From: Citrus sinensis | Lineage: Eukaryota; Streptophyta; Magnoliopsida; Sapindales; Rutaceae | Direction of reading: 5' to 3' | NCBI RefSeq assembly: GCF_022201045.2 | Contig: NC_068561.1 | Location: 15,277,001-15,341,000 of the forward strand | DNA: 64,000 nt | Shown: in pieces, positions 20,465-32,037 of the stretch | Position numbering within the stretch: the stretch's first letter is position 1 | Layout of the letters: each line of letters starts with the position of its first letter | The notes under the pieces: model-generated | What the model was told of the DNA's origin: nothing | The model's input: only the letters and a program-made list of their open reading frames with translations | The model's database searches: none | Made by a program: the position numbers and the translations under genes

Positions 20465-23400
20465 GCTGGAGATGAGCTTTTAATTAATACCACATTTAAG
20501 AAGAGTGCTTTGGACTTTTTACAGATTATTTACAACCTCACTGATGTCCATTCGCTCTCTGGGGGATTCTACTGAACGAGCAACTCCAATTTAAAGGATT
20601 GCAATCAAACTCTCTCGTATTTGACCCTTTTTTATGTTTTCTTCAGCCGTTTCTTCTCCTTCTTGTACCCCTCCAACAAGAAATAGTGGGTCTAAGACTT
20701 GTAATATTTGATCTGGCAATGCCATTTTAACAAAATTGTGAAGATCCAATCCCTCTGTAAACATGTCACTGGTGGGTCTTTTCCCTGTAAAAATCTCCAG
20801 CAAGAGTATCCCGTATTCTGCACCATTCAAATTCTATAGTGCTTACATTTTGAGTACAATCACTTCTCACTTGTGCTTCAGCTAATTTTAGAAACACAAT
20901 AAAATGTTTGATTAACACTTCGGCCTTACTTCTGAATTTTTATGGTTTTATTCTGCAGCTATTGACATTAAAAGTTAAAAAAAGAAAAAAAATTCATATT
21001 ACCTGGTGTAGCATACCCGACAGTTCCTTTCAGTCCAACCGAGCTACATTGATTCGAACTCATGACTTCTGGAATAAATCTTGTTAATCCAAAATCACCC
21101 ATGTGTGCAGTCATGTCATTGTCGAGAAGAACGTTGCTTGGCTTTAAATCGCAATGAACAATTGGCTTTTTGCAGTGGTGATGAAGATATTCCAAAGCAG
21201 ATGCCACGTCAATGGCAATGTTCAACCTTCGAAGAAAGCTTAAAATCCTGGGGCTTTAATTCAGATCATCTGAAGCTGATTCTGGGTGCAACCAGCTCTC
21301 TAAACTTCCATGGTGCATGAACTCATAGACTAAAGCTCTGAAATAATTGCCTTGAAAATCGGAAGTTGAACATGCAGTTATGATTTTGACAAGATTACGA
21401 TGCCTAATGTTTCTTAAGGCCTGACATTCAGCCATGAAGCTCTTTAAAGCGCCACGTTGATGTAAGAACAACACCTTCACCGCAATAAATGTTTGATCTA
21501 GATCAAGTATTCCTTTGTAGACTCAGCCGAAGCTTCCAGTACCAATTAAATTGGCAGAAGAAAAGCCACCAGTAGCTTTCACGAGACTTTCGTAGGAGAC
21601 ATTTAGAAGCAAATCCTTTCTTGATGAAGACTCCGAACTAGTCACTGTTCTTTGCCTTCTCAATCTATTGATAATTAGAAGAGACATGACCAAAATTAGT
21701 CCCACAAGTCCAGAGAGGAGCAGAATCATCAACTTGAACCCTTTTGATTTCTCCCTTTTCTTTAACTCACTGGGAGTACATGGAGGCAATTTAAGTTCTG
21801 AGATGCCTCCACAAAGCTTTTCATTACCAGCTTCCGATATGGCAGATGCATTCTTAAAGATCATTTTTCTTGGCACATCTCCGTCTAGATTGTTGTAGGA
21901 CAGATTCAACTTTGCAAAAATGGAAATGTATCCAAAAACTTTGGGATTTTGCCTGAAAAGTTGTTTTGAGAAAGATCTAGGCCTTCAAGACCTTTCAAAG
22001 AACTCAAACGAGGATGGATAGGCCCGTGAAAGGAATTAATGCTCAAGTTCAAGTACTCCAGGCCAGTGAGCTTGGAATTTCGCCTGATAACTCGTTCTTC
22101 GATAAGTCTAGATGTGGAATGCTTTTCGGATTGCCTACAGCCAATGGTATAGGACCAGTTAAATGATTGTGCGACAAGTCCAACCATCTTGATAATGAAG
22201 ATAGACCAATAACCTCACTGGGTATTGCCCCAGAAAGATTGTTATTTGAGAGATCTAAACTCTACAGTTGGTGACAACTTCCTAGAGCTGAAGGTACGCT
22301 TCCTCGTATGGAGTTTCCGCATAAATTGAGTTCTGTCAGGAAAGTGAAATTCCCAAGAGATGAAGGAATTTCTCTAGAAATATTGTTTTCAAACAAAGAC
22401 AGTACTTGTAGTTTCAGAAGATATCCAACAGAAATTGGTATGTTTCTTATGAGGATAAATTTTTCAATGGCTATTATGATCAAATTTTTCAGGTTCCCAA
22501 TTTCTGTTGGGATGGAACCAGATATAGGATTAGCTGACATATATAAATAGCGAAGATGAGATGAAAAATTAGCAAGGGAATTCGGCAATGTCCCACTTAG
22601 ACTATTTACACTTAGGCTGACTACTTCTAAGTAAGTGCAATTGACCAAAGAATCTAGAAATCTAAGGTCATTACCCTTTCTAGTTCCAAGATTATTTCTT
22701 GCAAAATTGAGCTAAGTCAGATTCCTTAATCTACCCAAATCTTCTGGTATCAAGCCCGTCAAAGAGTTATTTGCAAAATCTAGCCACTCAAGCTTACTTG
22801 CATTAGATATAGAATGGGGTATATTCCCAAAAAACTGATTACCTGCCAATAAAAGTATACGGACATTAGGAAGTGTGAAGCCAATGTGAGGTGGAAGTTC
22901 GCCAACGAGTTGGTTTTCTGACACATGAAAGTATTCCATTGAAGTGATGTTCAAAAGTTGTATAGGAATTGAGCCTGTTAAGGAATATACGGAGACTTGG
23001 AACATGTTTAGGTGCTTCAATTAGCTAAACTCAATAGGAATGTTGCCATTAAGACTGTTTTCTGAAAGAGAAAGCTGTTTAAGAAATGAAAGATTTGCAA
23101 GTGACAGGAATAGGCCCAGTGAAATAGTTATTAGCAAGTCCAAGACCTTTAAACTTGAGCAAACTACCCAATTCAGAAGGTATATTACCTTCAAGCTTGT
23201 TCAAGATAAGTCGAGAGTCCTAAGTTCTGAACAATGAGTAAGATTTACAGGAATTTGTCCTTGTAATGCATTACTATTAAATATGATGTGACGTAGCCGA
23301 AACAAGCGGCCTATTTCATGTGGGATATTGCTAGAGAAATTGTTTTGTTGAAGGTTGATAAGCCTAAGGAATGTCAAGTTTCCTATGTAAGGAGAAGCGG

Positions 23401-23649
23401 TTCCTGTCAGATTTTGGCCACTCAGATTCAATAATATGACTCTTTGATATTTGAGACTGCAAGTAACTCCAAGCCACTGGCAAAAGTTGACAGAATCATT
23501 CCATGTACTCAAAGCTCCGAATGGATCATCATCTACCTTGCTTTTGAAAGCAAGCAAAGCTTGTTTATCGGGTTCACTTTCAAGATTGGCACAATAGGAA
23601 AAAGAGAAGTGAAATGGGAAACTTAGAAGGATGAAAAGTAACACAGGGG
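20465..23649 (-). pseudogene. Xa21-like LRR receptor kinase, broken paralogue
   Basis: Minus strand. The N-terminal cap and first LRRs (23201-23642) end at a frameshift after LRTLDLS. LRR blocks continue in other frames (22712-23020, 22262-22648, 21906-22187) separated by stops or shifts. The juxtamembrane and kinase part (21909-20968) keeps IGTGSFG, HCDLKPSNVLLD and GDFGLTRF. The intron donor after GYATP matches the intact gene at 14732. The C-terminal exon (20830-20591, with EYGILLLEIFTGKRPTSDMF) is followed by more frame loss down to about 20465. The 5' end is cut at 23650 by a gypsy LTR. The similar arrangement of 4614-4890 points to tandem duplication. It carries many lesions, so it is not a working receptor. 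Confidence 0.9.
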
Positions 23650-24604
23650 TGTTTGAAATATTTGGTATTCAAGTTATACCAAGTGCAGTTCAAGTTCTTA
23701 CATTAATCAAGTGAGCGGAATTTCTGTGCAGATGGGGCATATTTGGGAATTAAACTATAATGCATGAGATCGAATTAATTTTTGAACCATACATCATTGG
23801 AAAGATATTTCTGTTAGCTTTTCAATGAATTTTACTAATCTAAATTTGGAGCTTTCTACATTAAGTTATGATCAGTTAAGTGCAGGCTATTCAGTTTTGA
23901 GTCTTAAGAATATTTCTGGACTTGGACTTTTTTTTAATGCTCTTTGTTGTGTTTTAAGTATACCAATGTTTTATTAATGTCTAGCTTTAATGTCAAAGTC
24001 AAGTCATTTGAAGGGTTTCTTTGTAGTATATCTATGATTGGAGGATTGTTCCAAGAAAGTTATTTAAGCTTATGTAGTTGTAACCAAAGCATAGAGATTA
24101 ATTTTGGGGATTTGATGAACTTTGAGTTATTATCAAACTCTGTATCTCTTTGGTGGATTCCATTGAGTGGTGAGTATTTTAAGCCCTGTATCCTTAGCTT
24201 AATAACTTGAGGTGGTGACTTTTTTTTTCTGTATCCTTTTATTGTTTGCTGTAGTGGTGAGCTTGTGATTTCTTGGGTATGTGACGTTATGTTTTCTCAT
24301 CTATTGTGTCCGGTGTCAAATTTGGTATCAGAGCTTTGGGTTCTGAAAATTTATGGCTCAACGACGTCGGCGTAATATAAGAGTTGCAGAGCCTCCTGTT
24401 CGTGAGAGGGACTTGGGTGATATAGAAAGGGATGATCTCAGAAGACAAGTTGAACAACTTTAACAACGATTATAACACCTTGAAGGAACTCGAGAAGTTG
24501 CTCCTAATGGTAGTTCAGAAGAAGAAGGCTCAATCAATGACGGGGTAGATTATAATCCCTTCCATCAGGAACAAAGCTCCAGGCGTGGACGTCGGCATGG
24601 TTGA
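23650..24604 (+). mobile_element. Gypsy-type element, LTR plus truncated gag
   Basis: An LTR of 669 bp (23650-24318) starts TGTTTGAAAT exactly where homology to the other LRR-kinase 5' end (4880s) stops, and ends GTGTCA. A primer site TTGGTATCAGAGC follows at 24322-24334. A gag start at 24353 encodes MAQRRRRNIRV..., an Arg-rich then acidic N-terminus, with two in-frame TAA stops near 24460-24475 and an end at 24604. No protease, RT or integrase follows, so the element is truncated and another LTR-like piece begins soon after. Confidence 0.8.
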
Positions 24605-24650
24605 CCGATGTACGTAAAAATCATATGTTTGCTCTCTCTTACTCTATATC

Positions 24651-25680
24651 TATAACGTCCAAATTTCCCTTTCTTATTTTTTATTTTAATGGAATTTTTA
24701 AATGACATTATTGCCCTTATAAATAGAGATTATTTTGGGGTAATTTTCGAAAAAGGGTTATTTTCCCAAATTCAATAGGGTTTCTTAAGACTCTTCATAT
24801 TTTTCCCCTTCCATAACCCTAAACCCATGACGTTTCTTCTTTGCTACTGCTCATTACGCTCTTACACAAATCCTAGAATCAAGCCTTTGTTTAGGAGAGA
24901 ATCAAAGCGATTGGTAAGTTTACTCCCCTTATTCCCACAAGATTTCCAATTACTTTATCTAGGGTTTATATTGACATGATTTTAAATTGTTATAGATCAT
25001 AATGCGTGATTTAGAATGTGCTTAGTGTTTTGATTTATTATGAGTTTAGTTAATCAATCATTGACGTATTAAGCACACAAGATAATTCTGGACAGTATGA
25101 GTATCTCGAATTTAAACATATATTTTCTGAACGAGTTTCTTCATGAAATTTATATTTCTGAAACTACACATGTAGGGCTTCTTGAATAAATTTTATTTTA
25201 TTAAATTCGTCTTCGTTTTCAATTTTATATGTATTTTCGAATTAGAAACCACTGCACTGGAAAACTGTGATTCCAGAATTGTGATCGGATTCACAAGATT
25301 ATTTGTACCACCAAATGAATTCGAAAAATTATGAAATTTTATATGGAAGTTAATATATGTGTTTAGTATTCCCAATTTTAATTTCATAATTATCTGATTA
25401 GTATTTTATTTTATAAAAGTCTCAGAATCCATTCTGTTTGGTTAAGGTACTATGAAAACAGTTTCGGATTGTTCAAGTAATAAATAGTTTTGAAAATGTT
25501 TTCGGTATTGGATCCTCTTGAACGTTTTACATGGGGTACTCATGGATGTCCAGAATAGTTATATAGAATATTATGTCATTCTGAATTTTAGATTAAGAGT
25601 TAAAATTCTGAGAATCAGACTTGTACGGGTATGAATTAGAAAATCAAATTCTTAGAAGGATTGATTTTTAATATTGCATG
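24651..25680 (+). repeat. LTR-like remnant, probably gypsy
   Basis: It begins TATAACGTCCAAATTTCC, resembling a TGTAACGTCC LTR start with one changed base. It has the long AT-rich texture of the solo LTR at 18121, including a similar ACTACACAT segment. No clear 3' end or target duplication was found. The right end merges with a 29-bp local duplication near 25658-25705 and then LINE sequence. Confidence 0.4.
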
Positions 25681-26048
25681 TGTAAAGGATTGATTTTTAA
25701 TATCTCCAATCCCAGTTGGTTTAGTCAAAACTATCAGCGCTATGTCAAAATGCCACAGCCCTCCCATAAGCACCCTTTTCTTTTCTTCTTCAGATGCAAA
25801 TTTGAAGAGAAAAATGTTATCCCCCAAGCTTTCAATTTTTACCTCCTTAATTGGTCTCCAAGCAATTTGCATTGCTGCCATCAAGCCCTCCCTGTTTATG
25901 CTTCGTGAAATTAACACCTTACCCATTAAACGGTTTGCAGTTACTTCTTCACCTTTTATCTTCATTCTCCCCATGAATGTTACAATGTCTGCCTCTTCTA
26001 CTTTTAAAACGACTGCCTACACTTGTGAATTAATTCCTCAGTATCCAT
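25636..26048 (-). pseudogene. LINE ORF1 fragment with DUF4283 domain
   Basis: A minus-strand ATG at 26048 starts MDTEELIHKC. After a frameshift the reading continues as VLKVEEADIV and then LMGKVL...INREGLMAAMQIAWRP...SLGDNIFLFKFASEEEKKRVLMGGLWHFD, which has the pattern of the DUF4283 domain of plant non-LTR retrotransposon ORF1 proteins. Nothing of the zinc knuckle, endonuclease or RT follows. The matching part ends near 25690. Confidence 0.75.
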
Positions 26049-26704
26049 AGTTTACAGTGTTTCCAGTAATAAATTGTCTCACCAACCTTCTAGGATCCGT
26101 ATATAAATACAAGACGTAGGAATTATCAGCCCAAATTTCATCGAAAAACTGTAAAGAAAATTGTAAGGAAGCACCCAACTAAACTTTGCTTCACGAAACT
26201 AAAGTGGCCACTTGTATTTGGGGAGAATGAGAGTAGTATTCCTGTCAATAGACAAAATGATTCCGAAAATCTCAATAATTTTTTGAAATGATCGCATAAA
26301 ATCTTTAGGATTATCCTTCAGCAAAAGTGACCAAATTTTGTTTCATTTAGGCTTAAAAAAAAAAATCTGAAAGGTCATTTACGAAAACGATTGGTCATTA
26401 TGACCAAGTAGTCAAACCATAAGAGTTATCTCACTGTGACCACATTTATTCAAACAATAATCACGGGCTGCTACAACCACTCCTTGACATGAGAAATGCA
26501 ACCAGATCAGGACCATGACTATAAGATTTCTGGTGTACATTACCATTGATTCGACTATTCAAAAATCAGCTAAGAATGAAATAAATCCTGAATTCTTTCT
26601 AATCTCTTCTTCGACCTCTGCAAACTTGAAAGCCAACAATCTTTTCATAAATCAAAAATTCTAAACCAAATTCTGTTAGCATCATATACCACTCCCAGGC
26701 TTCA

Positions 26705-29122
26705 ATGTTTCCAAATTTTCCATCACTTCTCATTGTTCTCATAGCTTTTTTCTTCTGCTTTCAAACTTCAGAAAGCCAAAACCTCTTGCTTAGGGGCTCT
26801 TCTCTATCTGTTGAAGATAATACAGGCGTGTTGACTTCCCCAGACAAAACATTCAGTTGTGGCTTCTATGGCCTGGGTGGAAATGCTTATTTGTTCTCAA
26901 TCTGGTTCACGCACTCTAGAGACAGAACTGTTGTTTGGACAGCTAACCGTGACAGACCAGTCAACGGCCAGGGCTCCAGAGCTTCTCTGCGGAGAAATGG
27001 CGCCATGGTCTTAACTGATGTTGATGGCAGAGTCATTTGGATGACTAACACAACCTCTACTGGTGCTGATCGAGCAGAGCTTCTGGATACTGGAAATCTT
27101 GTTCTCAAGGACAGACATGGTAAAATCCTATGGCAAAGCTTTGATTTTCCTACTGATACACTCCTTCCTAATCAAGTATTTAGAAAGAGCACTAAGCTGA
27201 TTTCTGGAGTAGGAAACGGAACTTATGCGTCAGGGTATTTTAGTTTATATTTTGATAATGATAATGTATTGAGGTTGATGTATGATGGGCCTGAAATTTC
27301 AAGTGTGTACTGGCCAGATCCTGATCTTAATGTGTTCCAAAATGGAAGAACAAATTATAACAGTAGCAGAATAGCTGTTTTTGATGATTTTGGCAGTTTC
27401 TCATCAAGTGATGAGTTGAAATTCAGTGCTATAGACATGGGTTTCGGGATCAAAAGAAGGTTGACAATGGATTATGATGGAAACCTCAGGCTTTACAGTC
27501 TTAACAATGTGACAGGATTATGGATGATTTCTTGGCAAGCTCTTATGCGGACCTGTAAAGTGCATGGTGTCTGTGGTAAAAATGGGATTTGCACTTATAA
27601 GCCAGAGCCAAAGTGCTCATGTCCACCCGGGTATGAGGCAACTGAGCCGGGGGATTGGAGCAAAGGTTGCAAGCCTAAGTTTAATAGAACTGCTTTATCA
27701 AGCTTGACAGACGTGAAATTCATCAAGGTTCCAAAAGTAGATTTCTATGGTTTTGACCTCAACTTCAGTGAACATGTATCAAAAGAGGCTTGTATGAAAT
27801 TGTGCTTGGATGACTTTCGGTGTTCAGGATTTAGCTATAGGCTGACAGGTGAAAGGGTTTGCTTTACAAAAAGTGAGCTGTTTAATGGCTACAAGGCTCC
27901 AAATTTTCCAGGAGACATGTATCTAAAATTGCCAGTGACAGTGGAGGCATTAGAACCAGCTATTTTAAATGGCACCAATCCTGCATGCCAGTCCAATAAA
28001 TCTGATATATTGGTTGGATCTCCATCTATGTACTACAGAAATACTAAGAGAGTGAAATGGAGTTATTTTTACTGGTTTGCACTGGCAATTGGTGCAATAG
28101 AAGTTCTCTTCATTGTTTCAGGTTGGTGGCTGCTCTTTAGAAGACAAGGTATACCATCCTCTCTGGAAGACGGATATCGAGCATTATCAAGTCAATTCAG
28201 GAGATTTAGTTATGCTGAACTCAAAAAAGCAACAAACAGTTTCAAGGAAGAGCTTGGCAAAGGGGGCTCGGGGGCTGTGTATAAGGGCGTTTTGGCCGAT
28301 GAAAGGGCAGTGGCTGTGAAGAGACTAGGAGATTTACATCAAGGAGAAGAAGTGTTTTGGGCAGAAGTGAGTACAATTGGAAAAATCTATCACATGAACC
28401 TTGTGAGAATGTGGGGATTCTGTACAGAAGGCATGCACAGACTCTTAGTTTATGAGTATGTTGAAAACCAATCGCTGGACAAGCATCTATTCTCTTCAAA
28501 TTTTCTTGGATGGAAAGAGAGGTTTAAAGTTGCCTTGGGGACGGCTAAGGGTCTAGCTTATCTTCACCATGAGTGTCTGGAATGGGTTATCCACTGTGAC
28601 GTAAAGCCTGAAAATATACTTCTGGATAGCGAATTTGAGCCTAAGATTGCTGACTTTGGTCTAGCCAAGTTGTCTCAGAGGGGCAGCAATAGTTCTCAAT
28701 TCTCACGAATTCGAGGAACAAAAGGTTACATGGCTCCAGAGTGGGCTTCAAATCTTCCCATCACTTCCAAAGTCGATGTCTTTAGTTATGGAGTTGTGAT
28801 ACTTGAAATGTTAAAAGGAATTCGGCTTTCAAACTGGGTTGTAGAAGATAGTGAAGGGCAAGAAGCAGAGCTGACAGGGTTCATCAGGGAAGTGAAAGAG
28901 AAAATTCTATGTGGAGAGGAAGCACGGATAGAGGAAATAGTGGATCCAAGATTGAAAGGACACTTTAACAAGAACCAGGCTGCAACGTTGTTTCGAATTG
29001 GGATATCTTGTGTGGATGAAGATCGAAACAAAAGACCAACAATGGATTCAGTTGTCCAGACTCTGTTAGGATGTGAAGCTGAATCTGAAGTCCCAGTACA
29101 AACAATCCCTGATTGCGTCTAA
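26705..29122 (+). CDS. G-type lectin S-receptor-like Ser/Thr kinase (ZmPK1-like), intronless
   Basis: 805 aa, with the start ATG just before a clear signal peptide (FPSLLIVLIAFFFCFQTSES). A B-lectin domain (about 27-150) includes FSIWFTHSRDRTVVWTANRDRPV and DTGNLVL. The S-locus glycoprotein-like region follows, then an EGF-like Cys cluster (VHGVCGKNGICTYKPEPKCSC, about 283-312) and a PAN/apple domain (about 345-415). The transmembrane helix is near 456-478 (WFALAIGAIEVLFIVSGWW). The kinase has GKGGSGAVYKG (~517), VAVKRL, HCDVKPEN (~629) and ADFGLAK. It is non-RD because of HCD. One unusual change is Ser for Phe in the glycine loop (GGSG versus GGFG in the neighbour). It probably sits in the plasma membrane as a receptor kinase; the ligand is unknown. 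It is the first intact member of a tandem cluster. Confidence 0.93.
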   Translation: MFPNFPSLLIVLIAFFFCFQTSESQNLLLRGSSLSVEDNTGVLTSPDKTFSCGFYGLGGNAYLFSIWFTHSRDRTVVWTANRDRPVNGQGSRASLRRNGAMVLTDVDGRVIWMTNTTSTGADRAELLDTGNLVLKDRHGKILWQSFDFPTDTLLPNQVFRKSTKLISGVGNGTYASGYFSLYFDNDNVLRLMYDGPEISSVYWPDPDLNVFQNGRTNYNSSRIAVFDDFGSFSSSDELKFSAIDMGFGIKRRLTMDYDGNLRLYSLNNVTGLWMISWQALMRTCKVHGVCGKNGICTYKPEPKCSCPPGYEATEPGDWSKGCKPKFNRTALSSLTDVKFIKVPKVDFYGFDLNFSEHVSKEACMKLCLDDFRCSGFSYRLTGERVCFTKSELFNGYKAPNFPGDMYLKLPVTVEALEPAILNGTNPACQSNKSDILVGSPSMYYRNTKRVKWSYFYWFALAIGAIEVLFIVSGWWLLFRRQGIPSSLEDGYRALSSQFRRFSYAELKKATNSFKEELGKGGSGAVYKGVLADERAVAVKRLGDLHQGEEVFWAEVSTIGKIYHMNLVRMWGFCTEGMHRLLVYEYVENQSLDKHLFSSNFLGWKERFKVALGTAKGLAYLHHECLEWVIHCDVKPENILLDSEFEPKIADFGLAKLSQRGSNSSQFSRIRGTKGYMAPEWASNLPITSKVDVFSYGVVILEMLKGIRLSNWVVEDSEGQEAELTGFIREVKEKILCGEEARIEEIVDPRLKGHFNKNQAATLFRIGISCVDEDRNKRPTMDSVVQTLLGCEAESEVPVQTIPDCV

Positions 29123-29639
29123 GTATTTTTTTTTTTTTTCTAGCTATATATTCCGTATTTTCTGTGCTCTCACGACTAGGACACAATGTTTATTACGTAA
29201 AATCAACCGATGGTATTTGCACGCGTAATGTATGAATTAATAAGAGAATAAATAGTATGAGACTTCACTAGCATTCCTGATTCAAACATTTTTTTTTTTT
29301 GGTGGGGTATTGGATGATGAAATATCATCAACTGAAGAGATACATGTAGTTAATTGCCAAGTCCTCTTCCGCAGGCAATTTGTCTTTCTTGATACACTAT
29401 AGATATGCAGCAAAACCCTGGAACTGTTGTCCATTGAATTTTTGAAATCCAAAAAAGAAGAGAAAATTTGTAGTAGAGTAACAAAATACAGAGGCAAAGG
29501 CAAATTGATCTTCTAAAAAATCTGCTTGCTTGTTGCTTGGCTTCGAAGGAGCCGGATTTTCAGTGAAGGAGCCGGATTTCACCATTCAGATAGAGAGAAA
29601 TTGACTGTCAACAGGGAGAGGTCATTGCAAAAATCTACT

Positions 29640-29765
29640 GTTGAAGATTTAAACAGTTCTTTCATAAATTAGTTGGTTAATAGATTTCGATCAATCACCA
29701 ATTTATCAATTCAAATTATAGATAAACTGAAGCCTCCAAATCTGAATAGAGAGACATGTGGCACT
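29640..29765 (+). other. Relic of an S-domain kinase upstream region
   Basis: This segment, with GAAGATTTAAACAGTT, AGTTGGTTAATAG, GATCAATCACC and GAAGCCTCCAA in order, matches 48520-48645. There the same block lies a few hundred bases upstream of the intact kinase at 48886. Here it leads straight into 3'-end sequence of a related gene, with no coding body. Confidence 0.7.
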
Positions 29766-29775
29766 AATAAGAACG

Positions 29776-29960
29776 CGAAGCTGAATCTGAATTCCACATG
29801 ACAAACAATCACTGATTGCATCTAAGCTCTGAGCTTATTTTTTGTGCTTTCATTACTTGAACAGTTTAAATTGTAAAATCAACTCATGGCATTTCCACAT
29901 GTGATATTTGAATTACTAGCAGAATGCTTAGTATGTGCCTTCACTACTCAAAGTATTTAT
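29776..29960 (+). pseudogene. 3'-end relic of a deleted S-domain kinase
   Basis: GAAGCTGAATCTGAATTCC followed by ACAAACAATCACTGATTGC resembles the last codons of the kinase at 26705 (29074-29122). The following bases resemble the 3' flanks of both that gene (29190-29270) and the pseudogene (47570-47660): GTAAAATCAACT, then ATGGCATTTCC, then TGCCTTCACTA. It is closer to the pseudogene. Only the tail of a gene is left. Confidence 0.75.
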
Positions 29961-31799
29961 TCCTCGTCTAATTGTTTGATTGGTGTCCAAATTTTCGAAT
30001 ACTTGCACAAGAACAGCAACCGCTGGTCTCATTTTCGACATTTGTTATACCCTTTCAGAACAATTTAAAAGGCCTTGTTTGACAGACCGTAGCAAGTTGT
30101 ATCTAAAAGGCAGTCAATCACAATAACGAGCTCACAGAGCTAATGGGATCTCATCATTAGCTTGGTTTCTCTATTAAATTAGAAGGAACAAAGTTCATTT
30201 TGTTGCATGACAGAAACCGTATAGCTACTTAGACTTCAATGATCAACATTAGGTAAAAGATTGATGTTGATCCTTATTCTTGGGGAAATTTATATCTATT
30301 TTATAGATGTAGGCTAATTATTAAAAACCTAATTAATTAAACTAAATTATTTTCTGGAAATAATTTTCACATAGTTCAAAGAACAATCCCACCCCAGATA
30401 TTAAGTAATTCACTGAGTATAAGAAGATTACAATCTATTAGCTTCTTACATAATTTCAAATTCCCTCTTACTGTTACCACAGCTTTAGTTGAATCTACTA
30501 TACTACTTAATTAGCACCACTCATCTTTTATCTACAACCTTAATGTGAAATTCATTCTTCTGCAAATAGACCAATCAATAAATGATGTCTAATAGTAGAC
30601 TAAGATGAATACAAAACATGAAAATAAAAATTCCATGAATAGTTTTGACAAGTACAGTTCAAGCAATACTATTTAGTGATAATATACACCCAACACTGTT
30701 CATGCTCGCTAAAATTTTATTTCTCAGCTTGTGGCGGACTAATATTCAATGTGTAGAATACATCCTTTTTTTATAGAAAATGGTGATACCAATAATCATA
30801 ATAGAGTACATATTCCTTTTCAATTCTATTTTATTTTCAAAATAAAATCCTTGTCCTAAATAATCATCCTAAAATAAAATCCCTATATCCTAAAAAAAAA
30901 AACTAAACTAAGAAGTCTCCTAATTAACGTAGACTTCAATTAGAAAATTACAATTCAAAATGTACAAATCCTAAATTGTCACAAGATGTCAACTTATATA
31001 AGACTACAGTCTTTCCCTTTGGTATCCTTGTGGTAAAAAGTTTTAACGAACATAGTCTTTAAAGCATATCATGGCGTTGGAGCAAAAATTTACACATAAA
31101 TAAATTAAAGAACTAACCAAAACATAAACACTAGAGCACTTCAGTCCAAAAATAAATAAACATGGCATGAATAAAAATTTACTATGTTTCAAAAAAAAAA
31201 TCGTGATTCCCCCTCAATCAAGTAATTCTCTTTTAAAAACAAATGGATTCCCCCTAAGGAATTACTACTCCCCCTTTTCTTTGCAAAAGAATCCAAAGGA
31301 TAATTAAACAAAATAGCCTAAGGTTTAATGAGTAATGAATATACATGTCTGACTAAAATTAATGCTCAAATAATGATGATCATGCAAGAATATGCAAAAT
31401 AAATGTTTTATATGTGAAATGCCTAAAACAAACTTTTAGTGCAATTAATGATACTTTTCTTTTACATATTAATCAACAGAATTAGACTTTAATCACTCAG
31501 AACTAATTAAAGATTAGAGAAATTTAAACTTTTGTGTGTATGTGAAAAATAAATCATCCAAAACTCATTATCAAGTCTCTCAATATCAACAACTTTAGTA
31601 TAAAAAAAAATAGAATGAACAAATCAAATTAACCTTGTGATTTTGATCTCGAATTAAAACTTATTGAAACAAGTAGGTAGTGTCTTTCTTTTTTTCTCCT
31701 CTTTTGGGTTTGCTTTTGCTTTTGCCTTTTTTTTTTCATACCACCTCTTAAGGTAACCTTGTTTTCATGGTAGATTATCATATATCATATTTTATGATA
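29961..31799. other. AT-rich intergenic spacer
   Basis: I see no supported coding sequence. The region is rich in A/T runs and has short out-of-frame open stretches only. 31800-31814 just after it is the left target-site copy of the SINE. Confidence 0.5.
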
Positions 31800-31814
31800 T
31801 CAGACTTAGATTCT

Positions 31815-32037
31815 TTTTTTTTTTCTAAACCATGAGATGGTCCTGAGTGGGCCCCAACTGTGGGAGGCACCTTCAAGCCCGTACCACAACCCAGATTAAT
31901 CCCCGCTCGCACCGGATCGACCCATAAGGGGTAAAGTGCTGGCCAAAGTGGTGATTTCATACAAGAGCGGGGCTTAAACTTCGGATCCCTCTTAAGGAGT
32001 GAGAGTGCCGAACTACTCACACCAACCAACTTTGGTT
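31815..32037 (-). mobile_element. SINE, 223 bp with 15-bp target duplication
   Basis: Flanked on both sides by TCAGACTTAGATTCT (31800-31814 and 32038-32052). On the minus strand it starts with a GC-richer body and ends in a short poly-A tail (T run on the plus strand at about 31815-31824). The body contains GAGTAGTTCGG and GGATCCGAAG, which could be decayed polymerase III A and B boxes of a tRNA-derived SINE. The small size, A tail and long perfect target duplication indicate L1-type retroposition. Confidence 0.85.
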
